Below, piece after piece: positions 25,468 to 37,208 of a DNA stretch of 64,000 nt. Position 1 is the stretch's first letter. Every line of letters begins with the position of its first letter. Both the position numbers and the translations under genes were made by a program. Location: assembly GCF_020283565.1 (NCBI RefSeq), contig NC_060060.1:41230001-41294000 (forward strand). The letters run 5' to 3'. The stretch comes from Trifolium pratense (lineage: Eukaryota > Streptophyta > Magnoliopsida > Fabales > Fabaceae). Below the pieces are notes generated by a model. The model was not told the DNA's origin, made no database searches, and worked only from the letters and a program-made list of their open reading frames with translations.

Positions 25468-26118
25468 TTAAATTGAGAAGTTCCACAATGAAATTGGAGT
25501 GTCAAATATCTCCATATCACCCCAATAATCATTCATTGAAGGAGGAGGTGAACGTAAGGGCTCATTTGCAATACTCAAAAGCAAATCATGCAACTCTTCA
25601 AATTCAGACGTCACTACCGGAACTTGTACATTCAATACATTCTTTTTGGAATCTTCCATATCATCTACAACCACACCATCTTCACCAGCAAACAACTTAG
25701 CAGCTTCCATTGCCGCTCGTCTTATCTCCACCGCGTCATTCGACTCCGGTAACCTCAACTTCCACGCCGAATCAGCAAAATTAAGACAAGCTGATTTTCC
25801 CTTAAGAGTAAGTGCAGCAACATCATGTGCACGTGCAGCCATTTCAGGTGTTGGATATGTTCCAAGCCAAATTCTTGACTTATTGCTTTTGTTGTTTTTG
25901 TTTGGAATTCTCATCTCACAAACCCATTTGTTATTGTTTCTTCTTCGTACTCCTCGGTACACAGGATGTCTTGTTTCCTTAAACACTCTTCTCCCTGCTT
26001 GTTTCTTTGGCTTAGTAGATGCCAAAATCACTTCTGAAGAACTTATAAGGTTTGAAGAACTTGTTTCTGATGAAGAAGTATCTGAGTACTCACCAGATAA
26101 TGACATGAAAAAATCCAT
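25468..26118 (-). CDS. CBF/DREB1-type AP2/ERF transcription factor, copy A, 216 aa
   Basis: Single-exon nuclear activator of the CBF/DREB1 group, expected to bind CRT/DRE elements of cold-response genes. Residues 37-51 are a CBF signature variant ([16 protein letters not shown]). The AP2 domain follows at about 53-120 ([17 protein letters not shown] ... [22 protein letters not shown]) and ends in DSAWK, where the classic second signature is DSAWR. The protein closes with LWNFSI, similar to the LWSY-type end of CBFs. Two unusual points: the residue equal to Glu19 of the DREB domain is Ile, and about five extra residues (NKNNKSNKS region) lengthen a turn of the domain. A TATA box lies about 100 bp upstream at 26227-26220. 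It is tandemly duplicated with copy B, 2.75 kb away. The exact CBF number cannot be assigned. Confidence 0.93.
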   Translation of the reverse strand: MDFFMSLSGEYSDTSSSETSSSNLISSSEVILASTKPKKQAGRRVFKETRHPVYRGVRRRNNNKWVCEMRIPNKNNKSNKSRIWLGTYPTPEMAARAHDVAALTLKGKSACLNFADSAWKLRLPESNDAVEIRRAAMEAAKLFAGEDGVVVDDMEDSKKNVLNVQVPVVTSEFEELHDLLLSIANEPLRSPPPSMNDYWGDMEIFDTPISLWNFSI

Positions 26119-26219
26119 CAGAAAAAATTAAGTTGCTTATTATGTATGTAATTGAATTGAATTTGCTTAGAAGTTTTTAATCTTTTTGGTTGTGAAGAAG
26201 TGAATGTGTGTGTGTGGAG

Positions 26220-26227
26220 TTTATATA
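26220..26227 (-). promoter_or_regulatory. TATA box of CBF copy A
   Basis: TATATAAA on the minus strand, 102 bp upstream of the start codon; the same box at the same context precedes copy B. Confidence 0.7.
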
Positions 26228-26711
26228 GCTTATTGGTGAGGTGGCATAGTACAGGACCACGTAAGTGACACCAACACGTTAGTTTAAGATAGTGTATTAT
26301 ATAAGTGGGCCAGTGTGATGGAGGCCCACGGCCCACGGCTTTCACTACTACTAAGTAATAAGTAAGCAAATTGTTAAACTTTTTTGGGACAGCATATACT
26401 AATAATATACTATACATGATGATGATAACTACAAATTAAGGTTTGATTTGGATTTTATATCAATCATTGATTCTTATATAGTTGACAGCTTGATCGACTT
26501 GGGTGTTTCCCAATACCCATCCATGCTGCAGATAGTTATGGCCGCAATATTGCAACAAGGAACTGAAATATTTAAAACGTGTTTTATCCTTACTTTGGTT
26601 ACAATGAATAATCACGTTTGTCAAATGCCCAATATTTCATATCAAGGGTATTTGTTTGCAAAATATATTGAATAGCTGATAAACAATACTAATTTATAGT
26701 AAATAAATTTT

Positions 26712-26843
26712 TTTATCAGCACGTGGTAGTTAGAAATTTCACAGGTGGATAACTGAGGTGTTCGGAGTTCAAATAGTAACCCCTACATATAAAATGCGCA
26801 TGCAATGTTCCTTATTAACTGAGGTAATTAAGCTCATGGGGAC
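26712..26843 (+). mobile_element. Degenerate tRNA-derived SINE
   Basis: Same layout as the SINE in NUP50 intron 1 (GTGGTAGTTAGAAA, GGAGTTCAAA, CTACATATAAAATG, GCAATGTTCC, AAGCTCATGGGGAC) but with many substitutions, so older. Confidence 0.5.
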
Positions 26844-27042
26844 ATAAGTTAGTTAATAGCAATATAATTGATTTAATTTATAGTGTTTGATAAAATTTGG
26901 GTGAACAAATTTATAAATATAAAATTACATAAAAAATTATGTTTAATTTATTTTTAATTTTTATTTCAAGTAAGATGTCAAATGTAAAATTGAAAGAAAA
27001 ATGGTAAACTATATAAGCGTGAGAGAAAATGTTAATTACTAA

Positions 27043-27251
27043 GGCCCCGTTTAGAATTGGCTTATTTTTTAGCTTATTAAAATAAATAAATTTTTATGTT
27101 AATTCATAAGTTTTTACTAACAAAAAATTATATCTTTATATGTTGTTTTCTTATAAACTACCTTGAAAAAATTATAATAATACATAAAAACTTATTTATT
27201 TGCATAAGTTATTTCGCATAAACTAAAAAATAAGTCAATTTAAACATACCC
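27043..27251. mobile_element. Palindromic MITE
   Basis: Left end GGCCCCGTTTAGAATTGGCT and the reversed right end AGGGTATGTTTAAATTGACT are imperfect inverted repeats followed on both sides by TATTTTTTAG. Similar in type to the MITEs at 33327-33545 and 45466-45670. Confidence 0.55.
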
Positions 27252-28220
27252 TAAATAGGTCATTTTTCATCATATGTGTTATAAGTATATAGCTATATAA
27301 GCTAAAAAAATATGTTTCGCCAAACAAACCTTAAATAAAAATTTAAACATGCTTAACTTCTAATTCATCTAGATCCATGAAAGAATAATTTATTTTATAG
27401 AAAATTAAAAGAATTACGAAATAAAACAAGACATAGAAACACATATTACATCATTTGTTGAATTAAGACATAAATCAATATGAAAAATGTTATGTAAACA
27501 CATTTATTTGACAAAAAATACAACAAATATATATATATATTTTTTTAATATTTTTTGCATATATCATTTTACGTGCTTGTGAGTAGAAAGAGAGTTGTGG
27601 TAATTTTGTGTCTCAAAATTTGTGTTTGAATAACACACCTCAATCAATATACTTGTTATCATGGTTCTCAAAGTATCACAGAATTGCTTAAGGTGCAAGT
27701 GCTAATTCTTTGTTGAAGTACCAAAAAATTGCCTCACATGGTTTGTAGCTTCACAGGTTTGCTTCATAGCCACTCATTTCCAACCGAGTGGCTCATTTTT
27801 TTTTGTTTCACGAAACTTTTAATTTTGGTATTGGGAAAAATATCTAGTAATTCAGAGTTCGATCGTGAGTTAAGTAAAATTTGATTAAAAATTATTTTTG
27901 CTAAGTATCATATTTAGGTTCTCCTGTGGAAAGCTCGTTATCCACTTGAACCAAATTTTTTGATTGAAACTTAATAATAAATAATAGATAGAGGCCATAA
28001 AAAATAAAAAAGATACACGGATTATAAAATAGAATTGTATTGAATACATATGAGAAAGTTTACATCAAAGAATTTGCACATCACTTAGCAAGTGAGTAAC
28101 TAACTAATAATCAGCAAACTACAATTACATCTATATACCTTGTGTGTTTCGAAATTTATTTTGAATCTATCAAAAAATATTAATGTGACTTCACTCTCGA
28201 CTTAAAAAAAGTTTTACTAA

Positions 28221-28901
28221 TCAAATTGAGAAATTCCATAGTGAAATTTGAGTATCAAACATCTCCATGTCACCCCAGTTACTAGTACCACCATAATTTA
28301 TTGGTGAAGTAGGAAGTGAACGTAAAGGCTCATTGGCAATACTCAAAAGCAAATTATTAAAGTCTTCAAATTCCGACGACACCGCCGGAATTTGTACCTC
28401 CAGTACATTCTTTTTGGAATCTACCATATCATCATCATCCACAACAACTCCATCTTCAACAGCAAACAACTTAGCAGCCTCCATTGCCGCCCTCCGTATC
28501 TCCACGGCGTCATTCGACTCCGGCAACCTCAACTTCCACGCCGAATCAGCAAAATTAAGACAAGCTGAATTTCCCTTAAGAGTAAGTGCAGCAACATCAT
28601 GTGCACGTGCAGCCATTTCAGGTGTTGTATATGTTCCAAGCCAAATTCTTGACTTATTGCTTTTGTTGTTTTTGTTTGGAATTCTCATCTCACAAACCCA
28701 CTTGTTATTGTTTCTTCTTCGTACTCCTCGGTACACAGGATGTCTTGTTTCCTTAAACACTCTTCTCCCTGCTTTCTTCTTTGGTTTAGTAGATGCCAAA
28801 ATGACTTCTGAAGAAGAGCTTATACGGTTTGAAGAAGTTGTTTCCGATGAAGAAGAAGTATCTGAGTAGTATTCACCAAATGATGACAAGAAAAAATTCA
28901 T
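28221..28901 (-). CDS. CBF/DREB1-type AP2/ERF transcription factor, copy B, 226 aa
   Basis: Single-exon tandem paralogue of copy A, expected to be a nuclear CRT/DRE-binding activator. It shares the same signature variant ([16 protein letters not shown]), AP2 domain, Ile in place of Glu19, extended turn and DSAWK. Differences lie mainly outside the AP2 domain: extra serines near the N-terminus, [11 protein letters not shown] in the acidic region, and an added [13 protein letters not shown] before the shared LWNFSI end. Inside the domain TYPTPEM becomes TYTTPEM and LKGKSA becomes LKGNSA. The C-terminal half is acidic and hydrophobic, as expected of an activation region. TATA box at 29001-28994. 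Both copies appear intact. Confidence 0.93.
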   Translation of the reverse strand: MNFFLSSFGEYYSDTSSSSETTSSNRISSSSEVILASTKPKKKAGRRVFKETRHPVYRGVRRRNNNKWVCEMRIPNKNNKSNKSRIWLGTYTTPEMAARAHDVAALTLKGNSACLNFADSAWKLRLPESNDAVEIRRAAMEAAKLFAVEDGVVVDDDDMVDSKKNVLEVQIPAVSSEFEDFNNLLLSIANEPLRSLPTSPINYGGTSNWGDMEMFDTQISLWNFSI

Positions 28902-28993
28902 AAGAAAAAATTAAGTTGCTTTTATTATGTATGTTATTGAATTGAATTTGCTGAGAAGTGTTTTTTGCTAGTGAGGAAAGTGAGTGTGTGGAG

Positions 28994-29001
28994 TTTATAT
29001 A
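28994..29001 (-). promoter_or_regulatory. TATA box of CBF copy B
   Basis: TATATAAA on the minus strand, 93 bp upstream of the start codon, in a block homologous to the copy A promoter. Confidence 0.7.
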
Positions 29002-30217
29002 GCTTATTGATGAGGTTGCATAGGACACACGACTACGTATGTGACGCGAACACGGAGACAGTTAAGTTAAGATAATATAGTACTATTTCTATGTGGGCCA
29101 CTGTGATGGAATCCCACGGGTTTCACCACTACTTGTACTAAGTAAGCAAATTGTTGAACTTTTTTATGGGACAGCTTATATAGACGACAATGACATTCAT
29201 AGGGACAAATTAAATTATTAAGGTTGATTTCGATTTATATTGAAGTGGATTTCAAGAAATATAAAATGTTTGTATTTGATCTGAGTCGTCCGATTTTAAA
29301 TTATCAGTTGAGATTTGTTTTTTTTTGTTTTTCATTATTAATATCTAACTTATTGGACCGTCTAATCTGGTTCGGAGTCGGTTCTAACATGTGATTTTAA
29401 TCTTCTTCCGATCGTAGTTGAGTTTTTTTTAGTATAAATTAAACTTATAATCTGAATCATTTGATTTAAAATCGATGGTTGAGATTCAATACAGCGTGAA
29501 ACGAATCGGGTTTATATAGATCACTCCTTCCGTATACTAATAGTTGTTGTTTACACCTTGATCGAGTCGACCTGGGTGTTTCCCACTACTATACTATACT
29601 CATCCATTCATGCACCATATATTAATGGCAATATGGGAACAAAGGAATGGAAATGTTTAAAACGTGTGTTTTATCCTTTTTTTTTTTTTACAGTCATGAT
29701 CAATAATTTCGTTTGTCAAATAGTTGCCACATGTTAGTTCAATTTATCTTAAATAAAAAAAGACAAAACTTATCGATTGAATTTTTGGTCACTAAATTAT
29801 TTTATTTTTTTAAAAAAATCATGTCTTTATGAGATATACTCAATTTTTGTAATTGTTTCATAGAGTATATATTTTTTAGGTAAATTTTTTTCGTATATAT
29901 CTTATATGAATATGTACATGCATACTGTTGAGTGGATAATTATGATCTGCTCATAGAGTACTACTATTTATTTATTTTTGTACTTATCAGAATTATCCAC
30001 CTCAACGATCCACCAGTATATATTCAAATAAGATATGTACCAAAATTTTATTTATTTTTATCAAAAATAAAACAAAATCTTATTTTTTTTTAGACCGTAA
30101 ATCTTCTAAAAAAATATAGTAATTTCACTTTGGTAGAAATATTGAATAGAATCTTGACAAAAAAAAAAAAACATATATTAAATTTGTGTCAAAGATTTTC
30201 ACAGTCAATTGTTTTTT
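29002..30217. other. Upstream region of CBF copy B and spacer to the tandem array
   Basis: Contains a block at 29559-29722 similar to 26489-26625 upstream of copy A, and an imperfect inverted-repeat element at 29890-30050. No gene recognised. Confidence 0.5.
29890..30050. mobile_element. Imperfect inverted repeat, probable MITE
   Basis: Arms of about 65 bp: the left contains ATCTTATATGAATATGTAC and GTTGAGTGGATAATTATGAT; the reversed right arm contains ATCTTATTTGAATATATAC and GTTGAGGTGGATAATTCTGA. No target duplication resolved. Confidence 0.45.
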
Positions 30218-31147
30218 GTTACAGATTTTCACAGTCAATTAATAAAATATTGTCTAATTTTATTTACAACTTTTTTGACTAATTCTATTTACAATTTGAT
30301 AGACAGGTTTTATAGAAAAATATAATTTAAAGATTTTATTCACAAATAAAAAGGTTTAATTATTTTTTAAAACATCCCATCTCTGGCTATAACCCTTTTC
30401 TATTTATACATCTCTTGTTTTTCTAACGTATGACATTGAGAGAGCAACCACGGTTAAGGTAAAATACATTGCTAGCTATAGCTCTTATAATTTCTGTATT
30501 TTATATTTACATGTAAAATTGATTTTTCTTTTGTTCTTGTTCTCGTGTTTGATTTTGTTTTGTACATATGGTTTTTATGCAATTGTTTCTGTTCTTTGTT
30601 TGATTTTATTTTAGTATATATGTTTTTGTGTTTGTTTTTCTCTGTTTTTTTTAAACAATGAAAGATATAATTGTTAATGTTAATTAGTATTTTGCACTTT
30701 TTTTTTTGTCAAGAGTATTTTGCACTTTTATTGACTTAAACTCTGAACCATTTCTCCTTAATTTGTTTTTCTCTTCTCTTTTGTGTAAAGAACCATTCAA
30801 CTCTCAAACTAATTATATATCATTTTTTATAATTATATTACACGTATAGTTTTACTCTCTTGCTGTTAAATCAATTTGAATTTTGGAATAATTACTTTGA
30901 ATACATGCTTAGAACACTATAAAAAGCTCATAAAAAAAAACTCAAAATTTGATTTATAAGTGAGATTTCTGTTACTTTATATTTTTGTTAGTTTGAAAAT
31001 TTCAGATTTAATTACTCTCCTTTAAAAAAATTCTAAAGTTTTGTAAAAGAAATTATAATATTCTAAACATGTCTGAAAATTAAAACAATCTTTAAAATTT
31101 TGATAAATGCATAAAATTAAAAACTATATTTAACCTAATATTATATT

Positions 31148-31150
<3 letters not shown>

Positions 31151-31187
<37 letters not shown>
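31151..31187. repeat. (ATT)n microsatellite, unit 1
   Basis: About 12 ATT units just upstream of the MADS-box gene. The tract is longer in unit 2, and unit 3 has a palindrome in its place. Confidence 0.9.
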
Positions 31188-31188
<1 letters not shown>

Positions 31189-31236
31189 GTCAAAATTTTG
31201 ACTATATTTTTAACCTTTTCCTTTTTAATTTGTAGA

Positions 31237-31692
31237 ATGGGTCGGGCAAAAACAGCTATGAAATACATTCAAGATGAGAATCCTCGCAAAGTATGTTTCA
31301 GGCAAAGAAAAAAAGGATTAAAATCAAAAATATCTCAAATTACTAAGTCGGGAGCAAAAGCTTGTTTGGTCATGTATGATGAAAATAATGAAGGACCAAT
31401 GACATGGCCAGAAGATCTTGCAACGGTAAACTCCATGCTTCAAGAATATGAGCATCAAAAGATTGATAAAACTCCTAAAGTATTTGATGTCAATGATTAC
31501 TTTAGAATTAAGAAAAATATGGTTAAAGCTGGGATTACTAAAGTGCATAAAGATATCATCAGCATCAAGTATCCAACATGGCATCCACATTTTAATAAGA
31601 TGGATGAGAATCAACTCAGAAACTTCATGGCTTCTATAGATGTTAAGATTAGAGCTTGTAATCACAAAATTAGCACGCTGAAAAGTAGCTAG
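31237..31692 (+). CDS. Short type I (M-gamma-like) MADS-box protein, 151 aa, unit 1
   Basis: Probable nuclear DNA-binding protein. The N-terminus MGRAKTAMKYIQDEN...RQRKKGLKSKISQITKSG is a MADS-domain variant of the type I class (the usual pattern is a basic KGLxKK segment then a serine/threonine-rich stretch). The following MTWPEDLATVNSMLQEYE resembles the WP-containing linker of M-gamma proteins such as AGL80. I chose the ATG at 31237 because it aligns with the copies in units 2 and 3 and with the family start; an upstream in-frame ATG at 31198 lies in the pyrimidine-rich text before TTTGTAG, which looks like a 3' splice site of a leader intron. No K domain. The gene lies about 2.6 kb upstream of the STP gene in the same orientation. 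Type I MADS genes often act in female gametophyte and endosperm; a role here is inference. Confidence 0.75.
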   Translation: MGRAKTAMKYIQDENPRKVCFRQRKKGLKSKISQITKSGAKACLVMYDENNEGPMTWPEDLATVNSMLQEYEHQKIDKTPKVFDVNDYFRIKKNMVKAGITKVHKDIISIKYPTWHPHFNKMDENQLRNFMASIDVKIRACNHKISTLKSS

Positions 31693-32307
31693 CCACGAAG
31701 CCACTTATTAGAGATATGGTGTTGATATATGCACCCCCTAGATTTTATAATTTTACACCTGTATTTCTATTATTTATTTATTTATTTTATTTTAAATCCC
31801 TCACATTTTTACTTTGCACCTATATTGCACTTGGATCGAATTTTTCTTATTTCCCTGTCATATTTTATTATAGCTAAAAGCAATGTATCCACTAGGCTAG
31901 CCATCAATGATGTTTAATGTGTGAATCTATTATCCATAACTTATACTAGTATATTGTAGTACAATGAAATCCACTATTTAAAGATAAAAATATAGTAATA
32001 TGACATTGAAATTTGTGCAGTCAACTTCTCAAAAGTTTAAAAAGTAGGAGAATGTTAACATGTGCATACATGACACATGTTAAGGTAGTAAAAATAGAAA
32101 TTATGCCTTAAAATTTTTGCATTTTAATTTTTCAAGCATTAAATATCTTGTATCATTAAATGTTAAATTTCTATATTAAGATATCTTATCATGTGCCCTA
32201 TATGCACATGTTAACAAGACCCTAAAAAGTATTACTTTCGATTCAAATATTTCTTTTTTTGGTTTCCTTAACCAGTGTCCTGGGACACCGGTTAGCATGA
32301 CCCTCCC
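31693..32307. other. Spacer, unit 1
   Basis: No gene seen. Near-identical text follows the MADS copies of units 2 and 3. A piece at 32049-32220 has ACATGTGCATA / TATGCACATG inverted text and is absent from the other two units, so it may be a small insertion specific to unit 1. Confidence 0.5.
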
Positions 32308-32824
32308 CAGGCCCGGTTTTGGGCCAAGGCAACCAAGCCTCCAGCCCAGGGCCTCAAAAAAGTTGGGGCCTCAATTTTCCTTCTTCAAACCCATCATTTA
32401 AAATATAGGTTAAGTATTTGTTTTGACAATTAATTTCACAAAAGACACCTTGGTCCATTAGTGCATGCACCTCAATGGTATTTAAAACTTTAGGGTCGTG
32501 AGTTTGAATTCCCCTTGAGACAGATTTGTTTTTTTATTTTATTTAAGACTTCTATGATGAATTTACACAACTATTATTGTTTATTTTATAAATAAAAACA
32601 CTCTATAAATCTGACAAAAAAAAAACTCTATAACTTATAAATAATTTGACTACTTTATTTATTTTTTTAAGAAAATTATATTAATAAAGAATTAATTTAT
32701 AAATTTAAGTTGTAATTTTTATTAAAAACACTACCAATATTTCTTTTTTAAAAAATTATATTTTTATTAGTCGTCCATTTTTATTATTTGTCCCGGAGCC
32801 TCCAAAATCTCGGAACCGGCCCTG
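32308..32824. mobile_element. hAT-like non-autonomous transposon, unit 1, 517 bp
   Basis: Ends CAGGCCCGGTT... and ...AACCGGCCCTG are inverted, flanked by the exact 8-bp duplication ACCCTCCC (32300-32307, 32825-32832), as expected for hAT elements. Interior AT-rich and non-coding. Present at the same place in units 2 and 3, so it predates the duplication. Confidence 0.8.
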
Positions 32825-33326
32825 ACCCTCCCTATATATATTTAATAGTTTGTACCACTTTGAATGAAACTATAGTATAATACCCGTGCGTATGTATGGG
32901 TCACGGCGTTGCCATGATTTTATTTTTATGATATGGTAAAATTAGTCTCGTTACAGAATTACTCGTCAATGCAAGATTTGTTGTCCCGTGTATGATAGTT
33001 ATATCCACCTTACAAGTCGATTTTGTAAAGTTGAGTTAAACTCAAATTCCAATTCTAAAAAAGACATCATGTGATATAGTTGAATCCGGATTCCATGCAG
33101 TCACATGTTTTGCGCACTCGGGCCATTTATAGCCGTCCGATCAAGATCGGAAGGTCGTAACTTAAAAACTGTATTTTTTTATTGTATTTGTTTAAACCGT
33201 CCGATCGTGATCGGACGACTATAAAATGACTGCACACCTAATCTAATTCCGATATAGTTACATTGCAACAAGTTGTGTCGTCCCAAAATTTCAAACATTC
33301 ATTTTGAATTTAGACGCATTTACTAA

Positions 33327-33545
33327 GGGTCCGTTTGAAATAGCTTGTTTTTGAGCTTATGCAAAATAGCTTATGCAAATAAATAAGTTTTTATGTTAAT
33401 TTATAAGTTCTTACTGACGAAAACTATATTTTTATAAGGTATTTTTTCATAAATTACTTTGACAAACTAATAATAATACATAAAAACATATTTATTTGCA
33501 TAAGTTATTTTTCATAAGCTCAAAATAAACTATTTCAAACGAGCC
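33327..33545. mobile_element. Palindromic MITE, unit 1
   Basis: GGGTCCGTTTGAAATAGCTT at the left and the reversed right end GGCTCGTTTGAAATAGTTTA form inverted ends. Present also in unit 2 (45466-45670). Confidence 0.6.
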
Positions 33546-33600
33546 ATAAGTACAATATAATTGTTTTTTTTAGAAAGTAATATATATCTTTTTTTTTTTG

Positions 33601-33730
33601 TCTTAGATGAAGTGGTAAATCCACTAAAATAAACTCATATAATTGTGGGATCCCGGATTCGAACCCGGGTCACGACATTCGACCTAACAATTTCGGCATT
33701 TTTTTCCGGTTGAGATAAGACTTATGGGAC
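33601..33730 (+). mobile_element. tRNA-derived SINE-like element, unit 1
   Basis: A-box-like TAGATGAAGTGGTAA and B box GGATTCGAACCCGGG, then TTTCGGCATTTTTTTCCGGT and a degenerate tail. A copy is in unit 2 (45726-45855). Confidence 0.55.
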
Positions 33731-34302
33731 AACAATATATAACTTTTTAATATATTTGTGTGTATATATTTATATATATTAAATTATAGTTATTAATTAT
33801 TAATTAATCAAGTTTGAACCCCTGACAGACAATGCTTGGTTGGTTTTTTTTTTTACGGAATACTTGGTTTGTTATATATTTCTTTTGTTGATTTTTTTTT
33901 TTTGATAAGATTTGTTGATTATATTTGGTTATATATATATTGATTCATTATTTCGTCAAAAAAAAAAAATATATTGATTCATTATTATTTTGTTTTCATT
34001 GATTTTTTTTATAAAATTCTTTGTTATGTTAATTTTTTTAATTGAATATATCCAAAATCAAACTCATCCATTCCGTATGATCGATCCTATTGTACAAATC
34101 CAATACTTTTAAAAAATAACACAATCTTTGTCAAAAAAAAATAAAAAATAACAGAATCCAATATTCGTGTATATCATAATCAAACCAATTAATATATATA
34201 GCCATCGGCTACTGGGTTAAATTTCACATATTTTCTTAGTTAAATTTCACATATTCCACATATTTTCTTAGTTAAATTTCACATATTTTCTTAGGAGACA
34301 CA

Positions 34303-36129
34303 ATGCCAGGTGCTATCATCAACAATGGCTCTGGGAAAAATTATCCCGGAAAGCTCACTTTTAGAGTCTTCATCACTTGTCTTACTGCTGCTTTTGGTGG
34401 TTTAATTTTTGGTTATGATCTTGGTATTTCAGGTAAAATACTTGTGCATTGGCATGTTTCTGCTCGATAGTTATGTCTATGTTGATGTTGTGTAATGTTA
34501 TATATGTACTTTGTGTAGGTGGAGTTACATCTATGGATCCGTTTCTAAAGAAATTCTTTCCAAATGTCTACGAAAAAGAGGCTAATATAAAACCATCCGA
34601 CAACCAGTACTGCAAATTCGATAGCCAAACATTAACATTATTCACCTCCTCGTTGTATTTGGCCGCTCTTGTATCTTCTCTTGTGGCGTCTAGTATTACT
34701 CGATTGTTTGGAAGGCGTCTGACTATGATTACCGGAGGTGTACTTTTTCTTGCCGGTGCTGCTTTGAATGGCTTTGCTCAAGAAGTTTGGATGCTCATTG
34801 TTGGTCGTATGTTACTTGGATTCGGAATCGGATGTGCCAATCAGGTAAATTAATTTATCTAATTTAATTAGATCTCATATTTATAAAATTTAATTATGTA
34901 TTTATTAGTTTGATGCTTCAATTTAATTATACTTAGGTTAAAACTAATGTTACATTTTTTTGTTTGTTTTATAGAGTGTGCCAATCTATGTATCCGAGGT
35001 TGCTCCCTACAAGTACAGAGGAGCTCTTAATAATATGTTCCAATTAGCAATAACCATAGGCATATTTGTGGCTAATATCCTCAATTACTTTTTCGACAAA
35101 CTGAAAAACGGAGAAGGATGGCGCTATAGTTTGGGTTTTGCTTCCGTCCCCGCGATAATGATCATCATAGGTGCTATCTTCCTCCCCGACTCGCCAAATT
35201 CCTTGATTGAACGCGGTCAAAACGACAAAGCCAAAGAAGAATTGATTAAAATTCGCGGTACCACGGATGTTGATGAGGAGTTTCAAGATTTGGTTTTGGC
35301 TAGTGATATTTCAAAAACAGTTAAACATCCTTGGATGTCTTTGTTGAATAGAAAATATAGACCTCAACTTACAATGGCAATAGCTATTCCGTTCTTCCAA
35401 CAACTCACCGGCATGAATGTGATTACATTTTATGCTCCGGTTTTGTTCAAAACTATTGGTTTTAGTGGCACTGCTTCTCTCATGTCAGCATTGATTACCG
35501 GAGGATGTAACATGCTGGCCACTTTCGTTTCAATTGCCACCGTTGATAAATTTGGACGAAGAACTCTATTTTTAGAAGGCGGTGTTCAGATGTTTATTTG
35601 CCAGGTTTGTTAGATAAACTTTATTTAAATAAATTATACAATATCAATTCAATTTTAAATTTGTTTCTAATTTAAATTTTGTTTGCAGATTGTTGTAGCT
35701 ATAGCTATTGCCCTTAAGTTTGGAGTTGACGGTGACCCGGGTATATTGCCAAAATGGTATGCCATTGTTGTTGTGTTGTGCATTTGTGTGTACGTAATGG
35801 GATTTGCGTGGTCTTGGGGTCCTCTCGGATGGTTGGTGCCTAGTGAGATATTTCCGCTCGAAGTTCGTTCGGCTGCTCAAAGTATTAATGTCTCGGTTAA
35901 CATGATATGCACCTTTGTGATTGCTCAAATTTTTACAACAATGCTTTGTCACATGAAGTTTGGATTGTTTATCTTCTTTGCATTTTTTGTTATTGTGATG
36001 AGCACATTTATTTACAAGTTTCTACCAGAGACCAAGGGAGTTCCAATTGAAGAAATGTCAACTGTGTGGGAGAAACATCCTTATTGGGGTAAATTTGTGA
36101 AAGATGATGATGCCAAGGAAGAAGTCTAG
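34303..36129 (+). CDS. STP-type monosaccharide/H+ symporter, unit 1, 508 aa
   Basis: Plasma-membrane hexose-proton symporter of the sugar transport protein (STP) family in the MFS superfamily. Exons 34303-34432, 34519-34844, 34975-35604, 35689-36129, all GT-AG with frame kept. Family marks: [14 protein letters not shown] after the first membrane helix, RLFGRR, the [11 protein letters not shown] loop, [23 protein letters not shown], and [11 protein letters not shown] near the C-terminus. Cys75 (YCKFDSQ) and Cys449 (MLCHMKFG) correspond to the cysteine pair that joins the lid domain to the core in STPs. Twelve membrane helices are expected. The length is typical (about 500-520 aa) and there are no breaks. 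It is nearly identical to the unit 2 gene. The substrate (glucose, galactose or other hexose) cannot be told from sequence. Confidence 0.93.
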
Positions 36130-37208
36130 TGTTAGGTGCATGTTATCTAGTTTAGGTTTTTTTTTTTTATTAGGAGTCATTATACTTTGAACTAGTTACA
36201 GATTTTCACAGTCAATTAATACAATATTGTCTAATTTTATTTACAACTTTTTTGACTAATTCTATTTACAATTTGATAGACAGGTTTTATAGAAAAATAT
36301 AATTTAAAGATTTTATTCACAAATAAAAAGGTTTAATTATTTTTTAAAACATCCCATCTTTGGCTATAACCCTTTTCTATTTATACATCTCTTGTTTTTC
36401 TAACATATGACATTGAGAGAGCAACCACGGTTAAGGTAAAACACATTGCTAGCTATAGCTCTTATAATTTCTGTATTTTATATTTACATGTACAGTTGAT
36501 TTTTCTTTGTTCTTGTTCTCGTGTTTGATTTTGTTTTGTACATATGGTTTTTATGCAATTGTTTCTGTTCTTTGTTTGATTTTATTTTAGTATATATGTT
36601 TTTGTGTTTGTTTTTTCTCTGATGATGTTTGTTTTTCTCTGTTTTTTTAAACAATGAAAGATATAATTGTTAATGTTAATTAGTATTTTGCACTTTTTTT
36701 TTAAACTCTGAACCATTTCTCCTTAATTTGTTTTTCTCTTCTCTTTTGTGTAAAGAACCATTCAACTCTCAAACTAATTATATATCATTTTTTATAATTA
36801 TCTTTTATTTATATATTAAAACACAAAACATGTTAACCACACTTTGCCGCCTATTTAGTCCGCCAATTTTTGTCTTTATAAATATTCTCCAGCCTAATTA
36901 ATTACAGTACTTATTTATGCTCACAAAGACAAAACAATTTAATTCTACCCTCTTTGATATATCCACTTTTGCAAATTTCAAAGCCATCGTCAATTCGTCA
37001 TTGGTTTAGTAAAAATAAAATAAAGAAATCAACATTGGTTCAATATTCGGTGCCGATTCAATTGTTCATTATGTCTCTTCGTTATCCTTCCTTTTAAACC
37101 TCTAGAATTTTTTTCCTGAGGAATGTTAAACCTCTTATTTAAGTGTTTTAAGTTTTTTCCGGTTATCATTTGAAAAACTTCACGTTTCTCTTTTCATATT
37201 ATGCTAGC

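Larger units (their letters stand above)
26228..28220. other. CBF intergenic region
   Basis: Holds the distal promoter of copy A (26489-26625 resembles 29559-29722 upstream of copy B), a degenerate SINE at 26712-26843, a MITE at 27043-27251 and otherwise AT-rich DNA without recognisable genes. Confidence 0.55.
32833..34302. other. STP upstream region, unit 1
   Basis: No gene. It contains two inverted copies of the text CCGTCCGATC.TGATCGGACG near 33135-33225, a MITE (33327-33545), a SINE-like segment (33601-33730) and poly-T/AT tracts. The STP promoter should lie in 33900-34302; no clear TATA box was chosen. Confidence 0.5.
30218..36194 (+). repeat. Tandem unit 1 (MADS-box plus sugar transporter), about 5.98 kb
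   Basis: The text beginning GTTACAGATTTTCACAGTCA recurs at 36195 and 48406, and the order spacer, MADS-box gene, hAT-like element, MITE, SINE, STP gene is repeated in direct orientation. Unit 1 has no large insertion and carries both genes intact. Confidence 0.9.

Noticed and set aside
25646..28869. Long plus-strand ORFs opposite both CBF genes (161 and 178 codons)
   Set aside because: They are shadows of the CBF coding strand: serine/leucine-rich, no family likeness, and they mirror the AP2 codons exactly.
32276..32830. Possible gene fragment in the GC-rich ends of the unit spacer
   Set aside because: Inverted ends and an 8-bp target duplication identify a hAT-like element instead.
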